Shown here: positions 8,012-16,927 of the stretch, piece after piece
Position numbering within the stretch: the stretch's first letter is position 1
How the letters are laid out: each line of letters starts with the position of its first letter
Assembly: GCA_021300355.1 (NCBI GenBank)
Contig: JAJTEF010000037.1
Span: forward strand, 1-33,155
Direction: 5' to 3'
Length of the DNA stretch: 33,155 nt
Source of the DNA: Sphingomonadaceae bacterium
GTDB taxonomy: Bacteria; Pseudomonadota; Alphaproteobacteria; Sphingomonadales; Sphingomonadaceae
The notes under the pieces: generated by a model
Told to the model about the DNA's origin: nothing
Databases searched by the model: none
What the model saw: the letters and a program-made list of their open reading frames with translations, nothing else
Program-made: the position numbers and the translations under genes

Positions 8012-10273
8012 TTAGCCCATAACCTCATCTGAATTGACTGCTGGCGGGGCTGCGTTCAACTTGCCTACCCGCAATGCTACGATTTCCGGATTGAACTTCA
8101 ACGTCACAACCGCACCTTCCGGCTGGTTATCCGACAGAGAAATCTCTCCAAAATGTTCTTCAATAATTTTCTTCACGATGGCGAGGCCAAGCCCCGAACC
8201 CGTTGCCCGATTGGTGATATAGGGCTCCATAATCCGCTGGCGATCCGGCGGCAGGCCAATGCCATTGTCCGATATGCGGATGAACAACCCATCGCCTTCG
8301 ACGACCAGATCGATGACTATCGCGCCATCGACTTCGACCGTTTTCTTTTTCTCTTCAATCGATTCAACAGCATTTTTCAGAATGTTCGTAATCGCTTGTC
8401 CCAATTGCCGCCGGTCGGAGATCAATGTGGGGAACGGGCCATCCTGATTATAACGGAAGCTGATGTCGGGATGTGCAACCTCAAACATGAACACAGCATG
8501 CCCCACAATGTCGTGCACATTTTCCGAACGGAACAATGGCTTTGGCATCCGCGCAAAGGATGAGAATTCATCGACGATGTTTCGCAAATCGCCAACTTGC
8601 CGCACGATGGTGCTGGTCAGCTGCGCGAATATCGCTTCATCTTGGGCAATGTGCTTGCCAAAGCGCCGCTGAAGTCGCTCTGCCGCCAATTGGATAGGCG
8701 TCAGCGGGTTTTTGATTTCGTGCGCGATCCGGCGGGCGACATCAGACCATGCCGCGCGGCGTTGATCGGCAAGCTGCTGGCTGATGTCTTCAAAGGTGAC
8801 CACGCTGCCCTGCTCGCGTGGAGACACCGTAACCGCAACCGTCAGCGGCTCTGGCCCATCGCCAAGCTGCACAACGCCCCGTGGGCTTTCGCTGGCCAGA
8901 GCGGCGAGCGCGGGCGCGACCACTTCAAATTTTTGGCCAACAATAGTATGGGATTCATGCTTCAACAGTTTTTCCGCGGTGGAATTGGCCAACTGGACCA
9001 CGCCATTGCCATCAACCGAAACCACACCTGCCGACACCGATTCCAGCACCGCCTCGATAAACAAACGCCGCTCACCCAACTGATGGTTGGTGGCCAGCAA
9101 TGCGCCCGTTTGCTGCTGTAGTCGCTCGGTCATGCGGTTGAACGATTGCGACAGGAAACCAACTTCATCATCGCGGAATTGATCTTCGGTGACCCGCGCC
9201 GATAGGTCGCCGTCCGCAATCCGTTGTGCGGCATCCACCAGATTGTTGACCGGCCTTACCAACCGGTCCGCGACGCGCAGCGCAATCCAAAGCGTGATGC
9301 CAATGATCATCAGCGACACAAAATAAAGCGCGAGATTGAACTGGATTTGCAACGCCCGCGACCGCGCGACCATTTTATCGTAGTCTTGCAAAACGGACTG
9401 GGCGCGTGAACCCAAAGCAAATGAAGGCACTGTTTCCGCACGTCTTACGTATAGATAGGTTCGCGGATTGTCATACAGGACCACAACAGCATCGATATTA
9501 TTGGGGCTGACCGTAACGACAAAATTTTCGCCGGATTCCAGTTTGCGTAGCGCTTCATCGCTGATCCAGTCACCACGTTCTTTTTCGGCGAGCACAGCTT
9601 CCGTATTTTGCTGTCCGCTTGGCCCAATCGTTACAATTGCGGACTCGCTCAACTTGCGGTTCAAGACCTGTTGCGGATAGGCAATCTCTAAAAATTCAGC
9701 GCTATCGATTTTTACCTGCGATAAAATGTACCGAATGTCCCCCGCCATTGTGACCGTTTCGGCCCCGACATCGCGCACCTTTTCATCATAATATCCCTTG
9801 GCCAGCTCGCCTGCATTTTCGAGCATGCCGCGTGCCGAACCCGAGAACCAGAATTGCACGCCGCTTTGGAAGAGCAATGAGGCAAAGATAACCAAAAGCA
9901 CTGTCGGAACCGCCGTAATCGCCGAAAATATCGCCACTAGGCGGACGTGCAGCAATTGCTTGCTGCCAATGTTGCTATTCTCCGCCCGCTTGAGCGCCAC
10001 ACGCCGCCCGAAGAGAACAAGCAGCAATGTCGCTGGCAACAGGTTACTGACCAACATAGTTGCAGAGGCAGCCGGTCCCAAAGGCTCCGATTGCGGCCCT
10101 TGGTCGATCAGCAATATCGCGGTCACAACGCCGGCAACGACAACCATCACCGCACTGGCAATTTCCAGAAATTTGATCGATTGGCTGTTGCCCAGCAGAT
10201 CGGCAAGCCATTCAAAAAGACGACCGACGGCGGACGGTGAATCTGTTTCCTCCGCTAATCCGATTGTTGCCAT
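8012..10273 (-). CDS. ntrY: Sensor histidine kinase NtrY
   Basis: NtrY is the membrane sensor kinase of the NtrYX pair. The 753-residue protein has membrane segments at about 33-57, 73-90, 112-136 and 313-335, with a large extracytoplasmic region of roughly 170 residues between the last two. A HAMP domain (about 330-390), a PAS domain (about 400-500), HisKA with H518 in AHEIKNPLTPIQLAAERL, and a HATPase domain (NILKNAVESI, ISDNGIGLP, GSGLGLAIVKKI) follow. The gene sits 82 bases after ntrC, the only real gap inside the ntr block, so ntrYX could have its own promoter there; I see no convincing -35/-10 pair and no good ribosome binding site at the ATG. Confidence 0.95.
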   Translation of the reverse strand: MATIGLAEETDSPSAVGRLFEWLADLLGNSQSIKFLEIASAVMVVVAGVVTAILLIDQGPQSEPLGPAASATMLVSNLLPATLLLVLFGRRVALKRAENSNIGSKQLLHVRLVAIFSAITAVPTVLLVIFASLLFQSGVQFWFSGSARGMLENAGELAKGYYDEKVRDVGAETVTMAGDIRYILSQVKIDSAEFLEIAYPQQVLNRKLSESAIVTIGPSGQQNTEAVLAEKERGDWISDEALRKLESGENFVVTVSPNNIDAVVVLYDNPRTYLYVRRAETVPSFALGSRAQSVLQDYDKMVARSRALQIQFNLALYFVSLMIIGITLWIALRVADRLVRPVNNLVDAAQRIADGDLSARVTEDQFRDDEVGFLSQSFNRMTERLQQQTGALLATNHQLGERRLFIEAVLESVSAGVVSVDGNGVVQLANSTAEKLLKHESHTIVGQKFEVVAPALAALASESPRGVVQLGDGPEPLTVAVTVSPREQGSVVTFEDISQQLADQRRAAWSDVARRIAHEIKNPLTPIQLAAERLQRRFGKHIAQDEAIFAQLTSTIVRQVGDLRNIVDEFSSFARMPKPLFRSENVHDIVGHAVFMFEVAHPDISFRYNQDGPFPTLISDRRQLGQAITNILKNAVESIEEKKKTVEVDGAIVIDLVVEGDGLFIRISDNGIGLPPDRQRIMEPYITNRATGSGLGLAIVKKIIEEHFGEISLSDNQPEGAVVTLKFNPEIVALRVGKLNAAPPAVNSDEVMG

Positions 10274-10355
10274 AAAGACACTGTGGCACCCATTGCGTTA
10301 CCTGAAAAGCACAAAATTGCCCTTCAAACGCTATGTATCTTGGCTAAACACCGTT

Positions 10356-11777
10356 CTAACGCCCCCCGGCGGGGCCAATCCCGTAATCGGTCAATTTTTT
10401 GCGCAGCGTGTTGCGGTTGATGCCAAGCAACGCTGCGGCTTTAAGCTGGTTGCCCTTCACTTGCTTCATCACATGCTGCAGCAATGGAATCTCGAACTGG
10501 GCCAAGGCGCGTGGATATAGTTTTTCGCGCAAATGCCCGCGATGTTTTTGGTCGCGCAGGAATTGGGCAACAGCCGCTTCGAAGCTCGCGCCTTGAATGT
10601 GCGGGTCAGCATCGTGCGCAGGTTCGACAAACTGGTGGATCGTGCTTTCGGTGATCGTATCTTCGCGGCACAACAATGCCAGACGATAAATAAGATTCTT
10701 CAACTCGCGGATATTTCCGCGCCAGGGCATCGCCATCAATTGACCGACAGCCCCATCGTCGATCTTGCGCATGGGCAGGCCGTCTTTTGCCGCCATCATC
10801 AGGAAATGCTGGGCAAGCAAGCCGATGTCTTCCGTGCGATCCCGCAGCGGTGGCATCTCGATGGGCACGACGTTCAGGCGGTAAAACAGATCCTCCCGAA
10901 ACCCGCCCTTTTCAATCAAAGCGGCCAAGTTCTGGTTGGTCGCAGCGACGATGCGGACATCCAGGCGAATGCTCGCTTTTCCGCCAATGCGGCTGATGAC
11001 ACCGCTTTGCAGCGCGCGCAAAAGACGGGTCTGTGCGTGCATCGGCATGTCGCCAATTTCATCGAGGAATAATGTGCCGCCTTGCGCCTGTTCAAACCGG
11101 CCAATCGATTGACCAACCGCGCCAGTAAACGCGCCTTTTTCGTGGCCAAACAGTTCCGCCTCAATCAATTCGCTCGGGATTGCGGCCATGTTGACCGCGA
11201 CAAAGGGGCCAGTTTTGCGGTGCCCCAGATTGTGGATCGCTTCTGCCACCAGTTCCTTGCCCGTTCCGCTTTCCCCCGAAATCAGGACCGACAGGTCGTT
11301 CCGCAACAGACGCGCCACCATGCGGTACACATCCTGCATCGCGGCACTGCGTCCAATCATCGGCAGATTGGCTTCGCTTAATGCCTCAAACGGGTCAGAG
11401 GCGGTCGAGCGGCGCTTTTCGATCCCTTGCTTCACCGCCAAGACAAGGTCGTTGAGATCAAACGGCTTTGGGAAATATTCAAACGCATCAATTTCGCTGG
11501 CACGCACGGCTGTCTCCAACGTATTTTGCGCTGACATGATGATGACCGACATATCTGGCGTTCGTGCCAATATCTCTTTCAGCGTGGACAGGCCGTCGCT
11601 GTCTTTCAACACCACGTCGGTCAGCATCAGGTCGAAATGGCCATCGGCAAGCGCGGCATCGCGCGCCGCCACGCTATCGCAAATTTGCGTTTCGATATTT
11701 TCCGCCTCAAGCGCGGCGCATACGACGAGCCCGATGGACGCGTCATCTTCGACAATAAGAACCTTAGCTGGCTTCAT
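10356..11777 (-). CDS. ntrC: Nitrogen regulator NtrC (sigma54 activator)
   Basis: NtrC activates sigma54 promoters of nitrogen-assimilation genes after phosphorylation by NtrB. In the 473 residues, the receiver has D54 and K104, the AAA+ domain has Walker A GESGTGKE (168-175), intact GAFTGA (215-220) and Walker B LFLDE (to E240), and the C-terminal Fis-type helix-turn-helix ends with LLGINRNTLRKKLTDYGI. The intact GAFTGA contrasts with the neighbouring NtrX and implies that the organism has RpoN. The ATG overlaps the ntrB stop as ATGA, so the two are translationally coupled. Confidence 0.96.
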   Translation of the reverse strand: MKPAKVLIVEDDASIGLVVCAALEAENIETQICDSVAARDAALADGHFDLMLTDVVLKDSDGLSTLKEILARTPDMSVIIMSAQNTLETAVRASEIDAFEYFPKPFDLNDLVLAVKQGIEKRRSTASDPFEALSEANLPMIGRSAAMQDVYRMVARLLRNDLSVLISGESGTGKELVAEAIHNLGHRKTGPFVAVNMAAIPSELIEAELFGHEKGAFTGAVGQSIGRFEQAQGGTLFLDEIGDMPMHAQTRLLRALQSGVISRIGGKASIRLDVRIVAATNQNLAALIEKGGFREDLFYRLNVVPIEMPPLRDRTEDIGLLAQHFLMMAAKDGLPMRKIDDGAVGQLMAMPWRGNIRELKNLIYRLALLCREDTITESTIHQFVEPAHDADPHIQGASFEAAVAQFLRDQKHRGHLREKLYPRALAQFEIPLLQHVMKQVKGNQLKAAALLGINRNTLRKKLTDYGIGPAGGR

Positions 11778-12865
11778 GCGCTTGCCTTCCCAGAAGCTAC
11801 CGGAAGCAAAAGCCGGAATGTGGTTTGCCCAAGGGCATGATCGCGTTCGAACAAGACCCTGCTGTTCATTTGCTGCACAAGCTTGCGCACAATGGCGAGG
11901 CCAAGCCCCTGCCCGTCACGCTTTGTCGTCACGAATGGCGAAAACAGTTCGTCGACGATATGATCAGGCACGCCCGCACCATTGTCGGATATCGCAATTT
12001 CAACCGGCAATTTAATGGCACGCCGGTCAATGTCCGTGTCGCGCAGCGCGCCGCTCATTACATAGCGCGTCGAAATACCAATCACACCGTCAAGACGCCC
12101 GTGCAGCGCATCGATGGCATTTTGCAGAAGGTTGATGAGCACCTGAACCATCCCGTCGGCATCGATATACACATGGGGCAGCGACGGATCATAATTGATG
12201 GAAATTTCGGGCATGGCGCGGTTGGCCGCACGCAGCGAACGAATGGCGCGCTCAATCAACAAATGGATATTTGCCGGCGCCAATTCAGGCCGCTCCGACC
12301 GCCCCAGCTTTTGCATTTGGTCCAGCAAGCGGGCAATGCGGTCAACTTCGTTAACAATAAGCTCGGTCAACGCCCGGCTTTTTTCATCGACCTGACGGGC
12401 CAATAACTGCGCCGCGCCCTTTATGCCCGCCAACGGGTTTTTGATTTCATGCCCCAAAATCGCAGGTGCGCCCATGGCCTGTTGCTGCCCGGAGTCGCGC
12501 TGGTCCCCAATATGTTCGCGGCCACCATTGCGCGGCGATATGACCGCAATGCGCCAATCGGGTTCTTTGGCCACGGCGGATATGTTGATATCGACCATGA
12601 TCACACCATGTGGCGTTTTCAGCTCCATATCCTGCGCAGAAATGTCGCCCTCACGCGACAGCAAAGCCGCGTTCATCCGCTCGCTTTCGAAGATCAGCGC
12701 CTCATCAATACGATGCCCCTCAAGCCTTCTGCGGCTTCGGCCAAAAAAGGCTTCGCTCGCATCATTGGCATACGTAATGAGGTGATCAGGCGAGATCAAA
12801 AGCACCGGCACCGCAATACTCGCCAGCATTTGGCTATATTCGGGGCGATGCGTTACCTGCGACAT
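11774..12865 (-). CDS. ntrB: Nitrogen sensor histidine kinase NtrB
   Basis: NtrB is a soluble kinase/phosphatase that reads nitrogen status through PII (GlnB) and phosphorylates NtrC. The 363-residue protein has no membrane segment. It has an N-terminal PAS domain (about 10-110), HisKA with H139 in LGHEIKNPLAGIKGAAQLL, and a HATPase domain (LINLLQNAIDAL, ISDNGAGVPDHI, GQGLGLAIVRKLV). The gene starts 3 bases after the dusB stop codon. The order dusB-ntrB-ntrC is standard in alphaproteobacteria and in E. coli relatives is echoed by dusB-fis. Confidence 0.95.
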   Translation of the reverse strand: MSQVTHRPEYSQMLASIAVPVLLISPDHLITYANDASEAFFGRSRRRLEGHRIDEALIFESERMNAALLSREGDISAQDMELKTPHGVIMVDINISAVAKEPDWRIAVISPRNGGREHIGDQRDSGQQQAMGAPAILGHEIKNPLAGIKGAAQLLARQVDEKSRALTELIVNEVDRIARLLDQMQKLGRSERPELAPANIHLLIERAIRSLRAANRAMPEISINYDPSLPHVYIDADGMVQVLINLLQNAIDALHGRLDGVIGISTRYVMSGALRDTDIDRRAIKLPVEIAISDNGAGVPDHIVDELFSPFVTTKRDGQGLGLAIVRKLVQQMNSRVLFERDHALGQTTFRLLLPVASGKASA

Positions 12866-12868
12866 CTA

Positions 12869-13864
12869 TCAGGCGGCCGACCGCGTCAGGAACGGTTCGT
12901 AAAAGCGTGTCAGCTCGTCAATGACGACATCTGGATCATCGATGCGGTTCACGAAATTGCGAAACTCGGCGGAACCATTCAGCCCCTTGGTATACCAACC
13001 AATATGCTTGCGCGCGATGCGCAGGCCAACTTCGCCGCCATAATGGTCGAGCATGGCGCGATAATGGTCCATGATCAGGTGGAACTGGGCATCAATATCG
13101 GGGTCGGCAATGGTCTGCCCCGTCCGGAACCAGTGCATCATCTGGCCCAAGAGCCAGGGTTTGCCATAAGCGCCGCGGCCGACCATCACGCCATCGGCAC
13201 CACTTTGTTCCAGCGCATTGCGCGCGTCTTCTATGGTGCAAATATCGCCATTGACGATAACCGGAAGCGATACCGCGTCTTTCACCTTGCGCACAAATGC
13301 CCAGTCGGCCGAGCCTTTATACATCTGGTTCCGCGTGCGGCCGTGGACGGTGATCATCTTTGCGCCAAGGTCTTCAGCGATACGGGCCAGTTCAGGTGCG
13401 TTCAGGCTGCCATGGTCCCAGCCCATCCGCATCTTGACGGTAACCGGCACGGATACGGCCTTCACCGTTGCCTCGATCAGGCTGGCCGCCAGCGGCAAGT
13501 CGCGCATCAATGCAGAGCCGGCATCACCGTTCACAACCTTTTTAACGGGGCAGCCCATGTTGATATCGATAATCGCCGCGCCGCGGTCTTCATTCAGCTT
13601 CGCCGCCTCACCCATTTCATATGGTGCACAGCCAGCCAACTGCATCGACACAGGCTCTTCAATCGCGTCCCACTCGCATTTTTGGATGCTCTGGCGCGTT
13701 TCGCGGATCATCGCTTGGCTCGCGATCATCTCGGTCACGTTTAAGCCAGAGCCGAATTGCCGGACGATTTTGCGAAATGGCATATCGGTGACGCCCGTCA
13801 TCGGCGCCAAAATGACGGGACAATTGATTTCAATATTGCCGATTTGGATAGGTTTCAGCTGCAT
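12869..13864 (-). CDS. dusB: tRNA-dihydrouridine synthase DusB
   Basis: This flavoenzyme reduces uridines in the tRNA D-loop to dihydrouridine. The 331-residue TIM barrel shows the N-terminal [16 protein letters not shown], the catalytic cysteine in [15 protein letters not shown]-rich FMN contacts in TVKMRMGWD, the HGRTR motif and [13 protein letters not shown]. The start was set at ATG 13864 (MQLKPIQIG) rather than the TTG two codons upstream. This gene heads the long minus-strand ntr block and lies divergent from ispDF, with a perfect 7+7 palindrome right behind its start. Confidence 0.95.
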   Translation of the reverse strand: MQLKPIQIGNIEINCPVILAPMTGVTDMPFRKIVRQFGSGLNVTEMIASQAMIRETRQSIQKCEWDAIEEPVSMQLAGCAPYEMGEAAKLNEDRGAAIIDINMGCPVKKVVNGDAGSALMRDLPLAASLIEATVKAVSVPVTVKMRMGWDHGSLNAPELARIAEDLGAKMITVHGRTRNQMYKGSADWAFVRKVKDAVSLPVIVNGDICTIEDARNALEQSGADGVMVGRGAYGKPWLLGQMMHWFRTGQTIADPDIDAQFHLIMDHYRAMLDHYGGEVGLRIARKHIGWYTKGLNGSAEFRNFVNRIDDPDVVIDELTRFYEPFLTRSAA

Positions 13865-13875
13865 TTTCAAAACTT

Positions 13876-13890
13876 GCCTAAAATTTAGGC
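13876..13890. promoter_or_regulatory. Inverted repeat between dusB and ispDF
   Basis: GCCTAAA and TTTAGGC form a perfect 7-bp inverted repeat around a single A. It lies 11 bases upstream of the dusB start codon and in the 82-base divergent region with ispDF. It is well placed to be an operator or a leader hairpin for the dusB-ntr operon. It does not match the NtrC consensus (TGCACC-N5-GGTGCA). The function is inferred from position only. Confidence 0.4.
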
Positions 13891-13946
13891 AGGCCGTTAC
13901 CCGCTTTCGGCTTGGCGGGCAAGTGCGCTGTCGCTAGAGCGCGGCT

Positions 13947-15089
13947 ATGGTATCTGTACCCATCAATATTGCGCTCATTGTTGCCGCTGGCTCTGGAAGT
14001 CGCGTGGGCGGAGATATTCCCAAACAATTTCGTCCGGTACGCGGCAAACCCATGCTGCGGCACAGCTATGAAGCGCTGTCCGCGCATCCATCGATTTCCA
14101 AGGTGTATGTGGCCATTGGCGCAGGCCAAGAGGCCGAGGCTTTGGCAGCACTGCGCGGCCTGCCCGCGGCGATCTTTGTTCAGGGCGGCGCGACGCGGCG
14201 GGAGAGCGTGCATTTGGGCTTAAAGGCGATTGCAACCGATGGCGGCGCAGACCGGATCCTGATCCATGACGCCGCGCGGCCATTTCTGCCCGGCACAGTC
14301 ATTGACGACTTAATCAAAGCACTCGACGAAGCCCCCGGCGCTGTTCCTGCCTTGCCCGTTGTCGATAGCCTTTCCAGAGGCGATCAAAATCTCTCCGAAA
14401 CCGTTGACCGCGCACATTTGTGGCGTATCCAAACACCGCAGGCCTTCGCCTTCGCCGATATTTTCGCAGCGCACGAAATTTGGACCGGCGACGAGCCCAC
14501 CGATGACGCCCGCATGCTGATGGCAAGTGGTGGGCAGGTTCGCATTGTTGAGGGATCAGAAGCGCTCAACAAATTCACCTTTTCAACCGATTTTGCAGGA
14601 TCGACTATGCCGTCATTTCGAAGTGGCAATGGATTTGACGTGCATCGCCTCGTTCCCGATGCCGAACTATGGCTGTGCGGCGTACTTATCCCGCATGACA
14701 AGGGGCTTGCGGGGCACAGCGATGCGGACGTCGCCATGCATGCGCTCACCGATGCGATCTTGGGCGCTATCGCCAAGGGCGATATTGGCGACCATTTTCC
14801 GCCGACCGACCCGCAATGGCGCGGGGCATCATCAGACAAGTTTCTGGCCTATGCGATGCAGCTCGCTCGCGACGACGGCTATGCACTCGCCAATGCCGAC
14901 GTGACCATCATTTGCGAGCGCCCGAAGGTTGGTCCCTTCCGGGGACAGATGCGGCAACGGCTGGCCGAAATAATGGCTGTTGATGTTGATTGTATATCGG
15001 TAAAGGCAACAACCACCGAGATGCTGGGTTTTACAGGCCGCGGCGAAGGCATCGCTGCGCAGGCCACAGCTACTTTTGAGAAACATTGA
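13947..15089 (+). CDS. ispDF: Bifunctional IspD/IspF of the MEP isoprenoid pathway
   Basis: One 380-residue chain carries two enzymes of isoprenoid synthesis: 2-C-methyl-D-erythritol 4-phosphate cytidylyltransferase (IspD, about 1-220) and MECDP synthase (IspF, about 221-380). IspD signs are ALIVAAGSGSRVGGDIPKQF, LIHDAARPFL and TPQAFAF. IspF begins near SGNGFDVHRL (metal ligands D and H), with the third ligand region in LAGHSDADVAMHALTDA, KGDIGDHFPPTDP, and the end motif GFTGRGEGIAAQA. The fusion is usual in alphaproteobacteria. The C-terminus is complete, and the stop codon directly borders the pncC remnant. No ribosome binding site is obvious before the ATG. Confidence 0.96.
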   Translation: MVSVPINIALIVAAGSGSRVGGDIPKQFRPVRGKPMLRHSYEALSAHPSISKVYVAIGAGQEAEALAALRGLPAAIFVQGGATRRESVHLGLKAIATDGGADRILIHDAARPFLPGTVIDDLIKALDEAPGAVPALPVVDSLSRGDQNLSETVDRAHLWRIQTPQAFAFADIFAAHEIWTGDEPTDDARMLMASGGQVRIVEGSEALNKFTFSTDFAGSTMPSFRSGNGFDVHRLVPDAELWLCGVLIPHDKGLAGHSDADVAMHALTDAILGAIAKGDIGDHFPPTDPQWRGASSDKFLAYAMQLARDDGYALANADVTIICERPKVGPFRGQMRQRLAEIMAVDVDCISVKATTTEMLGFTGRGEGIAAQATATFEKH

Positions 15090-15489
15090 TAGCTCCGCAA
15101 TCACCGAAGTCCCCGGCAGCAGCGCCATATTGGGATCGGGCTATGTAACATATAGCAACGAAGCCAAAATGACGATGCTGGGCGTCAATGAAGATATCAT
15201 CGACACCTTTGGTGCTGTGTCGGTCGCCGTCGCATGGGCGATGGCGCAGGGCGCGTTAAAGAAAAGTGGCGCAGACATTGCCGTGGCGATCAGCGGTGTT
15301 GCTGGCCCTGATGGCGGAACAGCGAACAAGCCAGTGGGCACGGTCGTCTTTGCAGTCGCGCTAAAAGGGCAAAATCCTGAAGACGTGGTCGGCGATAAGA
15401 AAGCGTTTGGTGAAGATAAAAGCCGCGCTGATATCCGCGCCTTTGCAACGCTTTATGCGCTTGAGCTTTTGCTGCCGCCTGCCCCGTAG
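15076..15489 (+). pseudogene. PncC/CinA C-terminal-type amidase, 5'-truncated remnant
   Basis: The protein readable here (VPGSSAILGSGYVTYSNEAK, the segment AVSVAVAWAMAQGAL, then ISGVAGPDGGTANKPVGTVVF) is the nicotinamide-nucleotide amidase PncC (CinA C-terminal) family. An intact member has about 35-40 more residues at the front, including the catalytic TAESCTGG motif. Here the homologous reading begins at the ispDF stop codon, just after where that motif should be. The rest of the frame, about 130 codons, is open to TAG. The only upstream start is a TTG at 15076 inside the ispDF 3' end. The simplest reading is a deletion of roughly 100-120 bases that removed the gene start and active site. 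The last 37 bases overlap the 3' end of the opposing coq10-like gene. Confidence 0.75.
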
Positions 15490-15911
15490 AGTTCATCCGC
15501 ACGGTCGATAAAGGCCGTCGTCATTTTGCGCAGGGCTGAATCAAAAAACTGCCCGGCCAATGCCTCAAACACACGGTTGCGGAATGAAAAATCGACCGTG
15601 AAATCCACAATCGATCCGCCGCCCGCGACATCTTCAAATGTCCAAGCGTTATGCAAATGCTTCATGGGGCCATCGAGATAATCAACGACAATCGACGAAT
15701 GCGGGGTTTTGACGACCCGGCTGCTGAAGGTTTCCCGAAGAGATTTGAAGCCGACAATCATGTCCGCCAGCATTTCGCCTTCTTCATCCTTGCGAATGCG
15801 GATGGCACTGACCCACGGTAAAAATTCGGGATAGCGCGCCACATCGGCCACCAGATTGTACATTTGTTCCGCACTATGCGGCAAATGACGGCGTTCGTGA
15901 TGGTGCGGCAT
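15453..15911 (-). CDS. Coq10/RatA-type START-domain protein
   Basis: This 152-residue protein belongs to the polyketide cyclase/START family called COQ10 (ubiquinone-binding, helps respiratory ubiquinone use) or RatA. Visible marks are the N-terminal HSAEQMYNLVADVARYPEFLPWV, LRETFSSRV, the strand pair around GPMKHLHNAWTFED and the C-terminal VFEALAGQFFDSALRKMTTAF. The start ATG at 15911 is 8 bases after the lipA stop codon, so the two form an operon. The pairing with lipA is widespread in alphaproteobacteria and favours a COQ10-like role in respiration over a toxin role (inference). Confidence 0.88.
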   Translation of the reverse strand: MPHHHERRHLPHSAEQMYNLVADVARYPEFLPWVSAIRIRKDEEGEMLADMIVGFKSLRETFSSRVVKTPHSSIVVDYLDGPMKHLHNAWTFEDVAGGGSIVDFTVDFSFRNRVFEALAGQFFDSALRKMTTAFIDRADELYGAGGSKSSSA

Positions 15912-15919
15912 TCGGGCTG

Positions 15920-16846
15920 TTACCGCTTTTTGGCCAATTGCGCCGCGCGCGCATCGCGCATTTTCGCAAAATCATCGCCCGCGTGATAGCTCGACCGTGT
16001 GAGCGGCGAGGCTGCAACCAGCAAGAAACCCTTCGCACGGGCAATCGCCGCATACGCGTCAAATGCCGCTGGCGTCACAAAGTCCATCACCTTTGTGTGC
16101 TTGGGCGTTGGCTGCAAATATTGCCCCATCGTCAGAAAATCGATGTCCGCGCTGCGCATGTCATCCATCACCTGATGCACTTCCATGCGCTCTTCACCCA
16201 AACCAAGCATGACGCCCGACTTGGTAAAAATAGACGGGTCGTGGCGCTTTACGGTCTCCAGCAAGCGAAGCGATGCATAATAACGCGCACCGGGCCGGAT
16301 CGTCGGATACAGGCGCGGAACAGTCTCTAGATTGTGGTTGTACACATCAGGCCGCGCGGTAACGATTGCTTCAACCGCGGCTTGCGCCTTGTTCCGGAAA
16401 TCCGGCGTCAGGATTTCAATCGTGGTGTTCGGTGTGTTGCGGCGCAGCGCCTCGATCACCTTCACAAACTGGCTCGCGCCACCATCGGGCAAATCGTCAC
16501 GATCAACCGATGTAATGACGATATGTTCAAGGCCCATTTTTGCCGCAGCAATCGCCACATGCTCGGGTTCTAAGGGATCGACCGCGCGCGGCATTCCGGT
16601 TTTGACGTTACAAAAGGCACATGCGCGGGTGCACACATCGCCAAGGATCATCACGGTTGCGTGCTTTTTGGTCCAACATTCGCCGATATTTGGGCAAGCC
16701 GCCTCTTCGCACACGGTATTCAAATTTAAGTCCCGCATCAGCTTGCGGGTTTCATTGAAACCAGCGCCAGTAGGCGCCTTGACGCGGATCCAATCCGGCT
16801 TGCGTTCGCGCACGGGGCGGTCGGGTATCGATATCGGAACGTTCAT
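15920..16846 (-). CDS. lipA: Lipoyl synthase LipA
   Basis: LipA is a radical-SAM enzyme that inserts two sulfur atoms into octanoyl groups on the lipoyl domains of pyruvate and 2-oxoglutarate dehydrogenase and the glycine cleavage H protein. The 308-residue protein has the auxiliary cluster motif [12 protein letters not shown] (C-x4-C-x5-C), the radical-SAM motif CTRACAFC (C-x3-C-x2-C) and the C-terminal RSSYHAGD that closes the auxiliary cluster. The start chosen is ATG 16846 ([11 protein letters not shown]). A longer reading from TTG 16873 exists but adds residues not expected in the family. It is divergent from the sbtA-like gene with about 80 bases between. Confidence 0.95.
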   Translation of the reverse strand: MNVPISIPDRPVRERKPDWIRVKAPTGAGFNETRKLMRDLNLNTVCEEAACPNIGECWTKKHATVMILGDVCTRACAFCNVKTGMPRAVDPLEPEHVAIAAAKMGLEHIVITSVDRDDLPDGGASQFVKVIEALRRNTPNTTIEILTPDFRNKAQAAVEAIVTARPDVYNHNLETVPRLYPTIRPGARYYASLRLLETVKRHDPSIFTKSGVMLGLGEERMEVHQVMDDMRSADIDFLTMGQYLQPTPKHTKVMDFVTPAAFDAYAAIARAKGFLLVAASPLTRSSYHAGDDFAKMRDARAAQLAKKR

Positions 16847-16870
16847 GCCGTTCGAATAGCCGCCATGCCT

Positions 16871-16922
16871 CAACTTGCCAACTGCAACTTGCCTGCTATG
16901 GGTTGCAAAATTCGCAAAGAGG
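16871..16922 (+). promoter_or_regulatory. Putative promoter, direct repeat and ribosome binding site of the bicarbonate operon
   Basis: CAACTTGCC occurs twice (16871-16879 and 16885-16893, period 14). TTGCCA at 16875-16880 and a weak TATGGG at 16897-16902 are 16 bases apart and could be -35 and -10. AAAGAGG at 16916-16922 is a good ribosome binding site. The repeats could also serve the divergent lipA gene. The promoter call is weak; the ribosome binding site is clear. Confidence 0.35.
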
Positions 16923-16927
16923 TTATG

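Noticed and set aside
12449-13744. Open frame of 431 codons opposite ntrB and dusB
   Set aside because: It crosses two well-supported genes on the other strand; a composition artefact of their codon use.
16865-16927. Longer start for the bicarbonate permease (ATG 16865)
   Set aside because: It would add a non-hydrophobic cysteine-bearing leader and ignore the clear AAAGAGG before the ATG pair at 16925/16928.
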